NCBI RefSeq assembly: GCF_037975245.1
Contig: NC_092573.1
Location: 14,588,001 to 14,652,000 of the forward strand
Length of the DNA: 64,000 bases
Direction of reading: 5' to 3'
Source of the DNA: Apostichopus japonicus
Lineage: Eukaryota > Echinodermata > Holothuroidea > Aspidochirotida > Stichopodidae
Shown here: positions 23,479 through 36,960 of the stretch, in pieces
Position numbering within the stretch: position 1 is the stretch's first letter
Layout of the letters: every line of letters starts with the position of its first letter
Notes under the pieces: model-generated
The model's database searches: none
What the model was told of the DNA's origin: nothing
What the model saw: the letters and a program-made list of their open reading frames with translations, nothing else
Made by a program: the position numbers and the translations under genes

Positions 23479-26400
23479 AACAGCCCAGTCACCGTTAACT
23501 ATTTTTTTTTCTTAGCGTAAGGGTACATCCTGGCAGGGTGGGTTTGCTACTCTGTATGTCACTGTATGCTAATCTAAGTACTACAGTGACATACATGTAC
23601 TGCACCTGGACTTGCTCAAATTCATCAAGAATTACATGTGTACTGTAATCAAATACATTTTCAAAACAAATGAGAGCAGACCTCTGCCTGCAATGATACT
23701 GATCACAGATCGAGAAGGTTCACATCAAAACGCTGTGGAAAGCAGTGGTCGTAACTACTTCAAAGGATCAAGATGGGCAGAAGGTAGATATTAATTCATA
23801 TGTTGTGCATTGCCTATTGTGTAACATATACAGCACAGTATGCTTATATTATTAGTACCATTTATATACTTTATAGTGGTACACCATCATGTTAAACTGA
23901 CAATTGATCATCAATTCTTGACAATTTTTTTCACAACAATTCCCAACCAGTATACTCAAAATAATAGCAAATTTGATCCAACTTATATATTACGACACTA
24001 TACAGTATAATAATACAGGAATAAAATAACATGCTTATAGTAGCATGTACTATAATTGAACATTCAGTTAAATAGTTTTTTTGTCACAACAGTATTGAAG
24101 AAACATGAAACAATGTGTGATAAGCTCAACAATCTTTCAGGTGTTATTCTCCATTTTGTTTGAAATAGAATATAGTTGAATTAGAATGCTAATCAAGTGG
24201 TTGCAGTTACACTTATGGAGCACCTAAAATCGTGTTAAAGAAATGTAAAGTCTGTCAACTACGTATCACAAATTTATGAAAATTAACACCAATGGCTAGT
24301 TAAGATACAATATTTTTGCTGTGGACTATGCAATTTTTAAGCTTGTGATAATAATATAGTTAAAAATAGTACACTGTATACAAAACACATGGAAAATTTA
24401 AGTTGAATACTAAATACAGTGCTTTGCTTTTTAACGGTAACAGTGAATGAGTTCCAGAAGTTGGAAAATCCAAAATCAAATCAAAAGCAATCCTGCAGGA
24501 AGTAGGAATAGAGGGCGAAATGCTAAAATATTTCCAGTCATGTAGCCTAGGTAGATGGGAAAGTGCACACTGCAAATGTAGACTTAGTTTCGCCGATCGA
24601 TCGTATACCCCCAAACCAGTCAGTTTTTGGGGAACTAGTGGATGTTGAAGGTACAGTACTATAGTTGCTGTGACCCATAAACAACTAGAGCTTGTGATGT
24701 ACCGATATAATTCATAGTTTCACTTACAGTACTCGCAGACGTGCTGCCCGCATGCGACAAGTAGGAGATGCATACTACATGTATGTATCCAACACTGTCT
24801 CTGGAAATGAAATCAGTGATGACTGTTTAAGAATACTTCGAATTACAGTTTGAGGCATGTCCTGTACATTGAAGTACTTCCTGGATCTCAGAACCGCAAA
24901 TGCACTGCCTTGGTTTATTCGATTTTGATCTTCCCTATAGAGGAAATGATTTTCTTGATCTCAACCTTAACATTTTATTTTTATCAAATGATCTGTTTTG
25001 ATACTAAGCACAGTTTTGTGGTACTGTACATGTATTTATTCTGCAGAACGTTAACAATTAAGAAAACAGTAATGTACACGTAGTAGCAGCTAGTGGACCA
25101 TGCACATATTATTTAATAATAAAGGGCACAGGTAAGTTTATTGTCCTCCAGTACCTACCTATCTCTTCTAACTTTGTACTCTCCCATCTAATGTATATAC
25201 AGTCAGTACCTTGTCTATAAATTAGTAAACTTTGTAGTACTGTGCCACCTTTTGATACATTTCTGGGTCAACACCCAAGTCCTCCTGTCCTCCATAGGGA
25301 GGATGAAATATTGTAGATCCTTTGCCAGTTGGGATGAGTAGCTACTCTCAGGGGTCACCCATGGTGGGGTACCCCAAGGTGACGGAAATTTTTCTTCGCT
25401 ACTCGCTAACCTGTCTCCCCAGAACCTTAGGATCCTTGTGTATTCATCTGAGTTAATCCAAGATATGAAAGCAGCTGTGTGAAGATGCATGGTAACTAAA
25501 AAGTTACAAGCTTAGATGAACTTCATACTTAATATGTACTGTATTTCAAGTACAGTGAATACCGCACAAGAAACCGTTTCCTTGATGTAGGCTCCGTCAG
25601 TAAAGATGAAAGTCTGAATATGTAAATATGATAACTCCAAGAACTGAGAAGTTCAGATATGGACATCACCTAAACTGGTGAGTACAAGAACCCAGTTATT
25701 TTATGTTGGGATCAAAGGGCATTTAGGTACAAAATCAAAATCTGTAAACCTAACGTAGTTAACACAATATAATTTTAAAATTATTCATAAACTTGATATT
25801 GATGTGTTGTGGTGTAGATCTAAATGAGCGCCAAGACCCAAGCTTGCTGATAACTTGAAGTGAAAAGTCGTCCAAACTTTAAAAACATTTGTGTAATCTT
25901 TCTAATATGAATGTTCTTATTTACAGTAAAACATGATGTGGTGAAGAACTACTGAGCCTGTTTGGTAGCTAGAGAAATTATATGAGAAAATGATCATCAT
26001 TCTAGTCAATAAACAACATTGTTATGTGATTTAAGTTTCAGTCAGGCTGGATTTGAAACTTTGTCCAACTCTACACAAAAGGCTGCTTTAGGAAGCCCCA
26101 GTTCTCTCTGCTGTGCACTTTTTGTACAGTACTTTCCAAAATATATTCAGCCACACTATAGCTGACCCAAGGTCTAGTTCAATTGCACACAACATTATCG
26201 GTTATGCAGTGTATTAGGTTTTCGATCGAGATTTGGATTGTGGTTTCAGGTTGAACAATCAATATTTCCTAGAGAGATCATTTTGACAGCCAATATCATT
26301 CGTTAATGACAGAAGAAATTAATTGCAAGGTAAGAAGACCTGGATGGAATTATGCTTAAACCACAGGAGATCATGATAGAAACTTTACTGTTACAGCATA

Positions 26401-27800
26401 TAAATTACTGCAGTACTCTTTAAAATATGTATCGGTAATGGGAGAAAGTAACTGCCAATATCACTTGCATAATAATAAATATATATATAGCTCAGCTAAT
26501 ATGCTTCATGGAGGCGGGCTTTGTTCCCAACTTGCTAATAAGTACAGGTAGCTGTACTCATAAATACTATGAAAGCATTGACGAGTACAATTCATTACCA
26601 GAACCTGATTTAATTTCAGTTAACAGCACATGCAAGGGTTGGGGGATGAAGGGATAGGGGGGGGGGAGAGTCAACTCCGGGAAAGATGGAAGAAAGGAAG
26701 AGAAATATCAGTTATACTGTGACAGTAACACTTTGTAATAGCTAGAAATTTAGAGATACATATAAAGCTTTAATGTTAACTACATCTTTTATTATGAAAG
26801 CTTCTCGTTTCATCCATTATTAGGTACTGAGTATGAACGTTTTTAGCTTGTGGTGCCGGGGGGGGGGAGAGATTGGAAGAGGGATTGATGAATAGAATGA
26901 TCCTCATTGAGTTAGTAATCATGTATCCTCCCGCCACCTTTTTATCCTATTTTTAATTTCACCATAGTTTACCCTCATTGCAAAGAATTGGGTGAGTTAA
27001 ACTTGTGTTTGTCAACATGGGCACAAGGATAGGTCTGTTAGATTTTGAAGGCACACTACATCTTTAAATGCACACAAGTTGTACAGTGTGCATACTGCAA
27101 TGCTCAATATTGACGACTATGGACTGTGGACGATCTGTGTCAACTTTTATCAACTATTTTTACATAAAACCTACGAAGGTAATATGTAATAGAGGCAGGT
27201 CACTGTAAATACAGTATGAGACCAAGTCTGAGAACAATTGGAGACTAAGCATGGCTACTGTACACAGAAGAAAATGTACCTGAACTTCATAACAAGAATT
27301 TCTCACATCTGTTAAAAAATGGCAATGCCAGACATCACAAATGATATACAAAAAGAATCTGTGGTTGGTTCTCTGCGGTAATATATCACGATTGTTTCCC
27401 CATTCTGCATATGAGCACCAAAAATATGAATTGACTTCACTCATCTATTATCTCGTCTTCCTTACACTCTGATCACACTCTGATCTGCTTAAGCCTCAGA
27501 ACTAGCATTCTTGTACTACACCTCCAATTAAAGACCCTTTCTGAAATCATCAAGAAGGTTCCCAGTTTTTCTATCTGGCTATAGGGTAGATCTTAGATTA
27601 TAACATACTTTATAGGTAACAGAGACAGGAAAGTCACGACTGGAAAACGTGTTAGATGTTCAAAAAAGTCAAATATTGGTTAGTTTGCGTTGAAAAAACA
27701 CATACAGACTTTTTAGTTAACAACTGATCAGTGTCTTCTGGAAATTTCACTAAGTTTGTATTTGTACTTAAAACCAGAACCTTTAAATTTATTTTAGGTA

Positions 27801-28230
27801 CAAGAAATAATACCTCTATAATCGCCATATCTTTATATTAAATGTATGGAATATAATCAAGAAGAGCAGAATACTTTGTTGGAAACTGTGTTGCTTCTTG
27901 TAGCAGTCTGTTACATTGAACCACTAGAAAACCTGTAACATCCTGTGATTTCTCTCCTGAGAGCTCTTAAATTGCATGTTCAGTAGTCACGTACAGGCAC
28001 TTTTAAATGCTAACCAAGAAATAATACCTCTATAATCTCCATATCTTTATACTGAATGTATGGAATATAATCAAGAAGAGAAGAATACTTTGTTGGAAAC
28101 TGTGTTTCTTCTTGTAGCAGTCTGTTGCATTGAACCACTAGCAAACCTGTAACATCCTGTTATTTCTCTCCTGAGAGCTCTTAAATTGCATGTACAGTAG
28201 TCACGTACAGGCACTATTAAATGCTAACCA
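27801..28230 (+). repeat. Two-copy tandem duplication, 214-bp unit
   Basis: Copy 1 is 27801-28014 and copy 2 is 28015-28230. Both begin CAAGAAATAATACCTCTATAAT and end with ATGCTAACCA. Only scattered substitutions separate them, so the duplication is fairly recent. No coding sequence or transposon ends are visible. Confidence 0.88.
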
Positions 28231-31152
28231 AATTGTAAATAGATTACAAAAAAGAGTTCTGCCAGTGTGACAAGTTTGGGGTTACTGTTGAAAGTAAGTG
28301 ACACCACTAAGTTGAATTGTATGTACAATGACATCTTATTCACACTCGACTACACCAAAGAATACCCTGAGTGAGAAATATTCTTGCAATTGAAGCCAGT
28401 TTCAATAATTAATGGCAATATTAAGTGAGTGGGCCAAAAACCATCCTTTAATAACAGTATACTTAAAATCGACATGATAGATCACAATATATTTTATATA
28501 TACACATTGATAGATAGCCACTTGACATTTGAGGCTTAGTGATCACACTTACATGAAAAATTGTAATACCAAAACATATATAATTCTTAAATGACTGACT
28601 GGCGTAGTTACTTGTACTTGTTTGTAGTACTCCCTGTAGATAAATAAAGTAGCAATTCATTTCACAATTCAGATGCTTTTGTTGTTTTGCGCCGTGGATC
28701 AATAAATGAATACAAATACCACATTCTCATACACACATCCTTTACCTACATGTGGTAACACACATCCTTTGCGTAACATAGAACACATTTATTAAATGTA
28801 TATATTTATTTACAGAACCCGACAGAAGGGTCCCTGTAGAACAAACACACAGCAATGAAAGAAGTAAGCACCAACATGTGTAACCCCAAGGACTGTATGT
28901 CAAAGGCTAAAACCTAATAAGATATGAACTGTGGGAACTAGTTCGTAAGAGCACATGTGAAGGGGCATAAAACCCCTAAAATTCACCCATCATAGTAGAT
29001 ATGGGAGACTAACAAGTTCGGGTTGGGGGGAGGGGGAATTGGAAGGGAACCTTTAAGCTGTTTCGTGAAACTGGTACCCACACTTAAAGCATAAGAGAAG
29101 CTAAGGGAACCCCGGGAATACACAAAGGCTTCCAAAATTGCCCAAGATAAAAGGATACACATCTAATCTTCATTTGGTATGTTACAAAATATGCTCTCAC
29201 ATTTACTTAGCCTACAAAAGTTTCCATATTTTTGTTGTGTGTGTCTGGGAAGAAAAACAAAAGTACTCTTGGAGAAAGGTGGGTGTTTTTGGTTCTGAAA
29301 AGCCCATCTAGGACATAAATGCTATACTCCCAGAACGCAAAAAAAATTGCCATCAAAATTTGTACCTTTCTTTCTTGGCCTACTTTCTCCTCACAATATT
29401 AGCACTCTCGATCGGTTCACCTGTCTAAAGTGAACAGGTAAATTGTTTATATTAATATGCACCCTTATTAAGGAGCACAAATGTGTTAAATTTATTACCT
29501 TTAAAGCTTGTCCCGTGAGAAACCAGTAATGAGATTCAAATGGATTACAAAGTAAAGTCCAAGTAATGCCTAAAACGTTGGACGGTGGGTGGTAAAAGAA
29601 GAGAGGGTCATTGTTCAGAAGTGAACCCATTGCTAAGAAAGTTACTCAGTTCACTATATAGACAAGGTAGAGTAAAGTTAAGTAATGTCTCCACGGAGAC
29701 AGGTTAGCTCATCGCAATGTAAGTTTTGAGATATATCCAAGTTATGAAACATGAATGGTAACCAGCCCTGTCCAGAAACATGTCTCCACTTACTACAGTA
29801 AGATACTATACAAGTCTAACATGGCAGTGTGTCCAGGTTCTAAAGAGATTCACCCTGATGCAGCAGATGACATCACATTGTATGCACACTAACAGGAATA
29901 TACTGTATACAGTTGCACATTTTTGCCCATATATGGAGACTGACATCAAACCACCCATTTATTTGGTCGTGCACTACCTGATATACTGTAATTACACAGG
30001 ATAGGAAACAACATTCTCAGTTTATGTTTTTCTTTCAGGGGGTATTTAAATAAAGTTGCTCTACACAACTTAGTACAATATTGTTGCCTGTCCACAATTG
30101 GCTTTTCACTTTGCAAGTTAATCAATCGGAAGTTGTTAGCATTTTCAGACAAAATTTGGGAAACAAGACTGTGAACTTGACACATTGACATGTCTACTGC
30201 AGTCCCACGGTGATACTGAGCACAGCATGTCCTCCTCCTTTATACACTTATTTAAAGGAGTAGTACACTAGAATATTATGTGCTGTACTCTGTGCTACTG
30301 TGTATAATATGAATAGTACAGTAGTAATGAGATATGTGTACAATGCAAAGAAACATTTAATCTTAAATGTTCATACATATACTGCTGTAAAACTGGACTG
30401 TGAAACTGCTAGGAAAGATTAGGTGTAATAAGAGTTTAATGGTAATCTGCAAACTTAGTTTCCTCACCCATCAAATAAGATTCAGAAATTATGGAACTAT
30501 ACACAGAAACTTAAAATTCTTCCAAATTAAAGTTTTTAAATTGCATACATTTGTGGTGACAAACCAAATGTTTATGTGTACTGCAATAGTGTGTACTATA
30601 TTTATTTTGAAGATTCAGCCAACAGTTTATTGTGTACATACATTTAATGACCACGTCATATTTTTCCTAGCTAGATATTAAAGTGATATGTATCCAGGTA
30701 TGTGCGAACATTTCATACGGTCATCCAAGCAATGCAAAGAATAGATATATACAAGAATCTTTCCAAATCAAAGTTTTGTCATCATGGGCATTTTTTGTTG
30801 TTGTCACATACAGTATGGCAAATGTGCCCACGTACAATACACAATACCCTATACTACTTGAAAAGTGTGTTAATTGGTCATTGTAGATTGGTGAATTAGT
30901 CATGAGCGTTTCAAGGGTGGGTATTTTTACACTTGTTTGTATAACATTTAGGCTGCTCATCATTATGGTATCTGCGGAATAGTATTTATTACCGTCTGCT
31001 GCAAATCTATATCACAGAACCTGCTGCGTAACATTTGACCTTTTCAACACCCTTTTCTGGCTATTAATTGGCTCTCAACTTGTTTCCCGTGTGTAGGTGT
31101 TTTTCCAATCAGATACTGATTTGGTCTTAAAGTCAATGTTTGTTTAATACTA

Positions 31153-31309
31153 TTGTTACGAAGGCTAAATTCTTTAAGAGCGCCCTCGAAAAGAGGGAGA
31201 GGTGGGGAGGGGGGTAGACAAGATGGCGGGATAAAGTCTGGTGTAAAGTGATATTCTGTGTTTCTAATTATTCGGGCTTGTGGAACAGAGACAACCTCCC
31301 CGATCCCCG
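31153..31309 (+). repeat. Candidate 5' LTR of the Ty3-type element
   Basis: It begins TGTTACGAAGG and is followed within a few bases by TGGTGGAGAAAGCGGGG, the kind of sequence found at primer-binding sites. The length (about 157 bp) is short for an LTR, and no partner LTR was found downstream, so the borders are tentative. Confidence 0.3.
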
Positions 31310-31757
31310 TAATATATGGTGGAGAAAGCGGGGCAGAACTTGTTACATTTCAGGATTATTTTTCTTTGAGAATGAACAATGAGTGATATTTAGACGTAGC
31401 CTAGCTTGAAACGTTAGTTTGTGAAAGCGGGGGCCTTACGAAGTAGCCTCTACAACACTGTAAGTGTAACTTGTAAGGTTAACGTTAGGCTACGTGAGAA
31501 CGTTCGTAGGCGCAGCCTAACAGTAACACACTAGACTGCATTAACACCTACTCAAATGTCACAGTTAACTAGCCGAGATTTTGTTTTGTGTGTGTTCTGA
31601 ACTTCTGATTAGTGTTGTAGTAAGACGTACCAAAGAAGGCTACGGTCTACAATATTTTTTTTGTAGTACACACGGAACGATAGTTTTCACTCTGTAGCCC
31701 GAAGTACTAAGGTAACTTGCTTCATCATGAATAACAATTCTTATAAACCCCCGATAC

Positions 31758-32660
31758 TTTTGGGCACTGCTGGACGTAGAGCAGTGGCTAGATTCATTTA
31801 AACGTTATGCAGAGTTAGCCTATTGGGATGACCACAGGAAGTATGTTGGACTGAAAATTTGTCTACAGGATGGAGCTGCACAATGGCTGCGTAGAGTAAA
31901 CCTCGAACAAAGTAATACCTATGAGCTACTTAGGGACCAGCTGTAAGGTACCGACTGAACCGGCCCAGGTTTTTCAGCTAAGAAAAACATCGTTTAGTAA
32001 ACAACAAGAAACAACTGAATTGGTTACCGAGTGTGCAGATGACGTGTGTAATCTGTGTCACAGGTTGAACATAGACATAGATAGGCAACTCCATTATTTT
32101 ATTCAAGGGCTCAGGCAATCGTTGAAAAAAACATGTGCTGCGTCGCCAACCACGCAACATCGGGGAGGCCATACAGTTCGCCAAAGCAGAGGAGGCAGCA
32201 CAGCGAGTTGATGAAACTAAGATTATACCTCTAAGTCTGCGAAAGCCACAAAAACATCGGTTGACGAGTTGCCGAGCTGGTGATGGAGAAATTATCTGGC
32301 CTAGGCTTGCCCAGATTACATGTCACCGAGTCCTCGGCACATCGCACATCCCACAACGTACATGGAGAGATGCCAACTATGCAACAGCGTCTCGCATACT
32401 GCACCAAACTGTCCGATGTTTCTTCCAATAGGGCAAAATTTTCAGCCAGAACTTGAACCCTGGCGGGGCCCACCAACCGGTTATGAGGCTCCATATTATC
32501 AAGTTCAGCTCCGTCAGGTGAACGAGCAAGCTGGGATGTCGGATATCAACAGCCCCAGGACCCAGGGCAAGTTTAGAACAGACGTCGCATACCAAGGTCG
32601 CAGATTCAGTGTTACAACTGGGGGAATTATGGTCACTACAAGTATGAGTGTACAGTATCT
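31758..32660 (+). pseudogene. Ty3-type gag remnant (capsid and zinc knuckle)
   Basis: A capsid-like block (WLDSFKRYAELAYWDD, then LQDGAAQWLRRV) runs to a stop near 31945. The domain continues in other frames with a LYHRLNIDIDRQ-like helical segment (as LCHRLNIDID) and IGEAIQFAKAEEAAQR. A CCHC zinc knuckle (CQLC-x4-H-x4-C) lies at about 32350-32395. A second knuckle near 32609-32650 has Trp where the second Cys should be. Several frame changes show it is dead. The family role is packaging of element RNA in virus-like particles. Confidence 0.7.
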
Positions 32661-33090
32661 ATGAGAGCACTTAATTATGAAGCTGGTAATCATGGTAAGC
32701 CAATCCTGGATTCAGTAGGTTCAGATCAGCCTACTAGTAGTGCAAAATCAACAAATGGTATAGTGCCTAAAGTAACCAATGTGCAGTTTCCCTACCTCAA
32801 AAATTATATTCCTGTATCTGTTTTTGGTGCTAAAATATTTGCTATGGTTGATACAGGGACAGATGTCAATGAAATCCACCCATATATGTTGCACAATCAT
32901 CCTTTTAACACATTTACAATGGTGAAACCTGATATGGAATTCATGTCTACAGCCTTGAGTCAATAGGCCAGGGTTGAAAGTATGCTGTTTCAAAGGGGAG
33001 ATCCAGTCACAGATGGTAGACCTTAGGTTCTATGTGGTGCCTGATATTCAGCCAAAGGTAATTTTAGGTTACGTTTTTCTCTCGGCAAAC
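32661..33090 (+). pseudogene. Ty3-type aspartic protease remnant
   Basis: An open frame at 32661-32966 contains the catalytic-type triad region AMVDTGTDVN. A frame change near 32960 leads to PKVILGYVFLSANIAAVEC (about 33055-33110), which matches the C-terminal ILG-type strand of retropepsins. The enzyme would have cleaved the element polyprotein; the broken frame makes that impossible now. Confidence 0.65.
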
Positions 33091-33539
33091 ATAGCCGCAG
33101 TCGAGTGTGATCCAAGTGGTATGCAAATAACATTCGACCCTGTGAGGAACATTGTTACACCAAGACGTTTCACAGTACCTGAAAAATCTGCAATGGTGCT
33201 GCTAGCAAGGATAACGGGGTCCCCACTGCCAGATCAGAGTATTGGAACAACAACAGACTCACCCACATTGTCCACAGCTGGTCTTTTGCCAACCAAGTCC
33301 CTGTCAACTAATCACAATATGAGCTGTCATTTTGAGTGTGCTAATTTTACAAGCAAACCCCTCACTGTACCTGCAGGTCCAAAGTTGGGGAATTCACATG
33401 CCTGTCCCGCAATGATTCTGTTCAGGGTTTTGATAGTGATACTAGGGTTGGGCAAACCAGGTCATCCCCACTGTTTCTCTTGATGGTGAAGTACCACCCC
33501 CATTGAATGTGGCTGACTCAACGATTTGTCTAGGAGTGA

Positions 33540-34340
33540 CTTGTCTCAAGATGAAAAGGATCAGTTGTGTCAAATGGTTAAAAATTATGAGACATCTTTT
33601 TTTTGTAGGACAGGATAGCCACCCTGGGTTTTGTGTTATGGTTAAGTCTGAAATTAAGAAAGACCCTACAATTAAGCCTGCTCGTAAAAGGTGTTATAGA
33701 TTAGGGCCCAAACAAAAGAGGTATTAGAGCATTTGATAGATGGTATGTCTGCTCAGGGTATAATCGAGCCATCTACTTCCCCTTGGGGGAGGGGGCCTTG
33801 ATTGCTCATTAGCAAGAAAAACAATCAGGTTTATAAATTTGTTGTTGATTTCAGACGTATCAACAAGCATATTTAAATGGATGCACACCATCTTCCCACA
33901 AGAAGAAGAATCCTTGGACAGCATAGGTAATGCATCCCTTGCCTACTTAAGTGCCCTTGATTTACAGAGTGGTTCTATCAGGTGGCCCTTCATCCCAACT
34001 CTAAGAAATACAAAGTATTACGTTGTCATTTGGAACTTTATCAGTTTCAACGCCTTCCCATGGGGTTGCGTTCTAGTCCAAGCTCATTCCAGCGAGTCAT
34101 GGAAGAAGTGTTACATGGTTTGCCATGGAAAACTGCTTGGTATACATAAATGTCATTTTAAATTTTGTCTAAGGACTTTAACAGTCATCTTAAACATCTT
34201 GAATAGGTTTTTTGAAAGCCTAATCAAAGCTGGGGTGCACCCTAGAGTAACAGTCCCAAATCCATATACAGATAAGGTGACAGACCTATAACATTCCGTA
34301 GGGGAGCTGTTCTCCAATGGCGATATAAAAGGGTTGCAAC
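33540..34340 (+). pseudogene. Ty3-type reverse transcriptase remnant
   Basis: The leading block near 33600-33720 (PTIKPARKRCYRLGPKQK) is the usual approach to the RT fingers. Stops follow, then ALDLQSG at about 33955 and, in a shifted frame near 34060-34115, the MGLRSSPSSFQRVMEEVL block typical of Ty3 RT. Where YxDD should lie, near 34140, the frame reads Y-I-N-V, so the catalytic acidic pair is lost. After the GVHPRV block near 34233 the sequence jumps to integrase with no RNase H. Confidence 0.65.
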
Positions 34341-34353
34341 ATGATGATCCATA

Positions 34354-35609
34354 TTGCAACATGCTTATCTAGAAAGTGGGGATCTCCCATCTGATCAGCT
34401 AATTGCGAGTGACCTATTGAGAACCAAAAATGAAAATTTTCTTGATGATGTGATTCTCTATCATGTGTGGGTCCGCTCTGGGCATGGGAAGCGGGAGAAT
34501 ATAAAAGTCATTGGTAAGTGGTCATTCCGTCCACTAAGTTAGCAGTGGTATTGCAGGAATTGTATGATTTTCAATTGTCGGGTGGTCAAATGGGTATAGC
34601 CCGAACCATGGACAAAGTCAGTGTTAATTTTTTTGGTGAGGTATTTTCTCTGATATTGTTCGTTGGATCAAATCTTGCATGCCATGCAACCGACGGAAAC
34701 GACCGGCATTCAAGGTTTGTTCCCCGGTTACACCAATGCCATCGTCAAATTTCCATTCGAGAGAGTGAGTACCGATATTCTTGGACCTTTGCCAAAGTGT
34801 AGCGGTACTGACAACAAATATGTTCTAGTTTTTGTGGACTGTTTTGCGAAATATATCGAGTTAATTTCTCTGCGTGATATCACTGCTCTTACTGTTGCCA
34901 GGGCATTTTTGAGGGAGATCGTCTGTCGCCAGGGTGCACCAAACTTTTTACAATCCGACAGGGGTACAAATTACCTCTCTAACATTGTCAAGATAACTTA
35001 TCAGCTTATTGGCACGAAGAACACTCAGACAGTTTCTTATCACCCTCAGTCAAAGTGAGAGGTGTTTGTCGTACATTTTGACTTCTTAAGCTAAGCAGTT
35101 GGAATCGGTACATACCAATTGGGAGCAATACCTCTCTTTTACTCAGTTTGGGTAAAACACGTCTCCATGTATGGATAGTAGAGACTATACACCAGCGTTC
35201 CTTGTGTATGGTAAGACCCGTGCGTACGCCACTTGATCACCAGATCCCATTCCCTTTAGATTGTCCAAAGTTAGCACAACAATATGTTGGAGAATTGAAC
35301 TCAATTTTGGAGAAGGCCCGGGCTAATGCTGCTTTGAACCTCTACGAACGGAAATTTTTTATGCGAGACAGTGCTGCAACGAAGGCCACAAATCATACCT
35401 TTCATGTGGGTGACATGGTCTATCTAGAAACTCCAGTTCTGGCTGCTATTCAGAAGTATGAAGTTGGCATCCCAAATGGCAAGGGCCTTATTATATCGTT
35501 GCTGAACCTTCCGACATACATATTAAGGTCAGGAAAATTGTTGAAAATACATTGCACAAAGGTAGAATTCATGTTGATAGACTTAAGCATGCTATATGTA
35601 GACTGGTGA
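34354..35609 (+). pseudogene. Ty3-type integrase remnant
   Basis: The N-terminal zinc-binding region near 34360-34640 is degraded; LSGGQMGIARTMDK has Gln where a conserved His is expected. The core in the frame of 34663-35058 has the first Asp in RVSTDILGPLPK, KYVLVFVDCFAKYIEL, and the second Asp in LQSDRGTNYLS. The frame stops right after YHPQSK, so the region for the third acidic residue is disrupted. The C-terminal part (35148-35609) continues with FHVGDMVYLETP. Inactive. Confidence 0.72.
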
Positions 35610-36689
35610 ACCTGAAGTGGTTCCAGTTGAACCGAAAGTGGTTCCACTTGAACGTGCAGTTTTTCCTTCAACAGAAGATATTACCCCCACGACAGCTAAG
35701 GCTGACCATAGTCAGTCTGCTGTACGAAAGCAGCCTGAGAGGGAAGTGAAACGACGACATGATTGGAAGGGCATGCTTTCAAATGTTTAAGTGTTATCAT
35801 GTTGCATGTACACGGTGGTTAGTGTTCCAATGATTTTAGTGTTCTGTTTTTTCTTCTTCTCTGGGCCACTTATTGTTTATGCTGTGTTAGGTATAGGATG
35901 GTTATGAACAGTTGTTGGCATAGTATTAGTAGTTTACATTGTTTAGTCACCATGTGATAAGGTATTCTCCCTTGTACTCATCTAAGGCTGTTTCAGTCAG
36001 TGGGGGTATATTGATGTTGGGGCACTTGTATCACATTTTGGGGGCTCATAGGAAGGCACTATTGCTGCAATGTGTGGTTTATTTATAGGAGAACTGGTCG
36101 GTATTCTTCTTGTAGGTATACATATAGAGAGCCGTCTCATTCTGTTTACCTGATTTTTAACCGTTAGAGTCCCAGTAGAGTCCCTGTTACAAGCTGATTA
36201 TTGTATGGTAGCTTGGTTCAATGCTGACTACTAGAATTTTTTTGCTTGTGTCAATCTATAAGGGGTAACATTGCATGTTAGCCTAGATTTTGTTATTGTG
36301 TACAGTATGACCTACCATTTTGATATGTGAGCATACCTAGTTCACTTTATTTCATCCTTGTTTGGCATGTACCTGATGAGTTGGTTTCTCTAGTTATTAT
36401 TGTTCTCACGTTAAAATTGTATTGTATACTATGGTGCAGAGCAGGTAAATGTTTAATTGTTTTGTATACTGTAGGGACCTAAAATGTTTGCTCATCACAA
36501 TTTAAACCCAAACTGTGTTACCTTGTACCATGCTCAAAGGTGTGTATTCTCCAGGGAAGTCGCAACCCCAGGGGTTTATTCATGTGAGGGTATTGGGTTT
36601 AATATGTTAAGGTTTACTAGTGACCTATTCATGTTAAGGAAAAAATAAAATATACAAATGAACAAAAGCAGCAACAAGACAGAAAAAAA

Positions 36690-36960
36690 GAAAAGGAGGA
36701 TTACTTAAAGGCCTCATTAAAAGAACTGTCTTCAGATCTTTTTTAAAAGAGGGAAATGTAGATTGATTAGCAACCGAAGACGGCAAGTCGTTCCACAGCC
36801 TGTCCCCATTTTACTGTACTGTAGCTGAATTACAATGCACAATAATGAGATTGCCAATTAGATCACTGTAAGGTCACTGTATAAGATGCCAATGATAGGT
36901 TTAGAGCTCATCAGTTTACTATTTGAATAATGCACTCAGAGTAACGATCAAGCATTATGT
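36690..36960 (+). repeat. Dispersed repeat, possibly same family as 38400-38850
   Basis: It contains TTACTTAAAGGCC, TTTAAAAGAGGGAAATGTAGA and GGCAAGTCGTTCCACAGCCTG. This resembles widespread metazoan interspersed repeats whose next copy lies 1.5 kb downstream. The class is not determined. Confidence 0.4.

Larger units (their letters stand above)
31153..36010 (+). mobile_element. Degenerate Ty3-type LTR retrotransposon with internal deletion
   Basis: The order of remnants is gag (31758-32650), protease (32661-33090), reverse transcriptase (about 33540-34340) and integrase (34354-35609), all plus strand and interrupted by frameshifts and stops. A TGTTACG-initial segment at 31153-31309, followed by TGGTGGAGAAAGCGGGG, may be the 5' LTR and primer-binding region. 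A purine tract near 35999-36008 (CAGTGGGGGTA) may be the polypurine tract. No matching 3' LTR was found by eye. RNase H is missing between RT and integrase. The element is not functional. Confidence 0.78.

Noticed and set aside
34663-35058. Intact gene for an integrase-like protein
   Set aside because: The open frame is a fragment of the decayed Ty3-type element, ending before the third acidic residue and lacking a working N-terminal zinc site.
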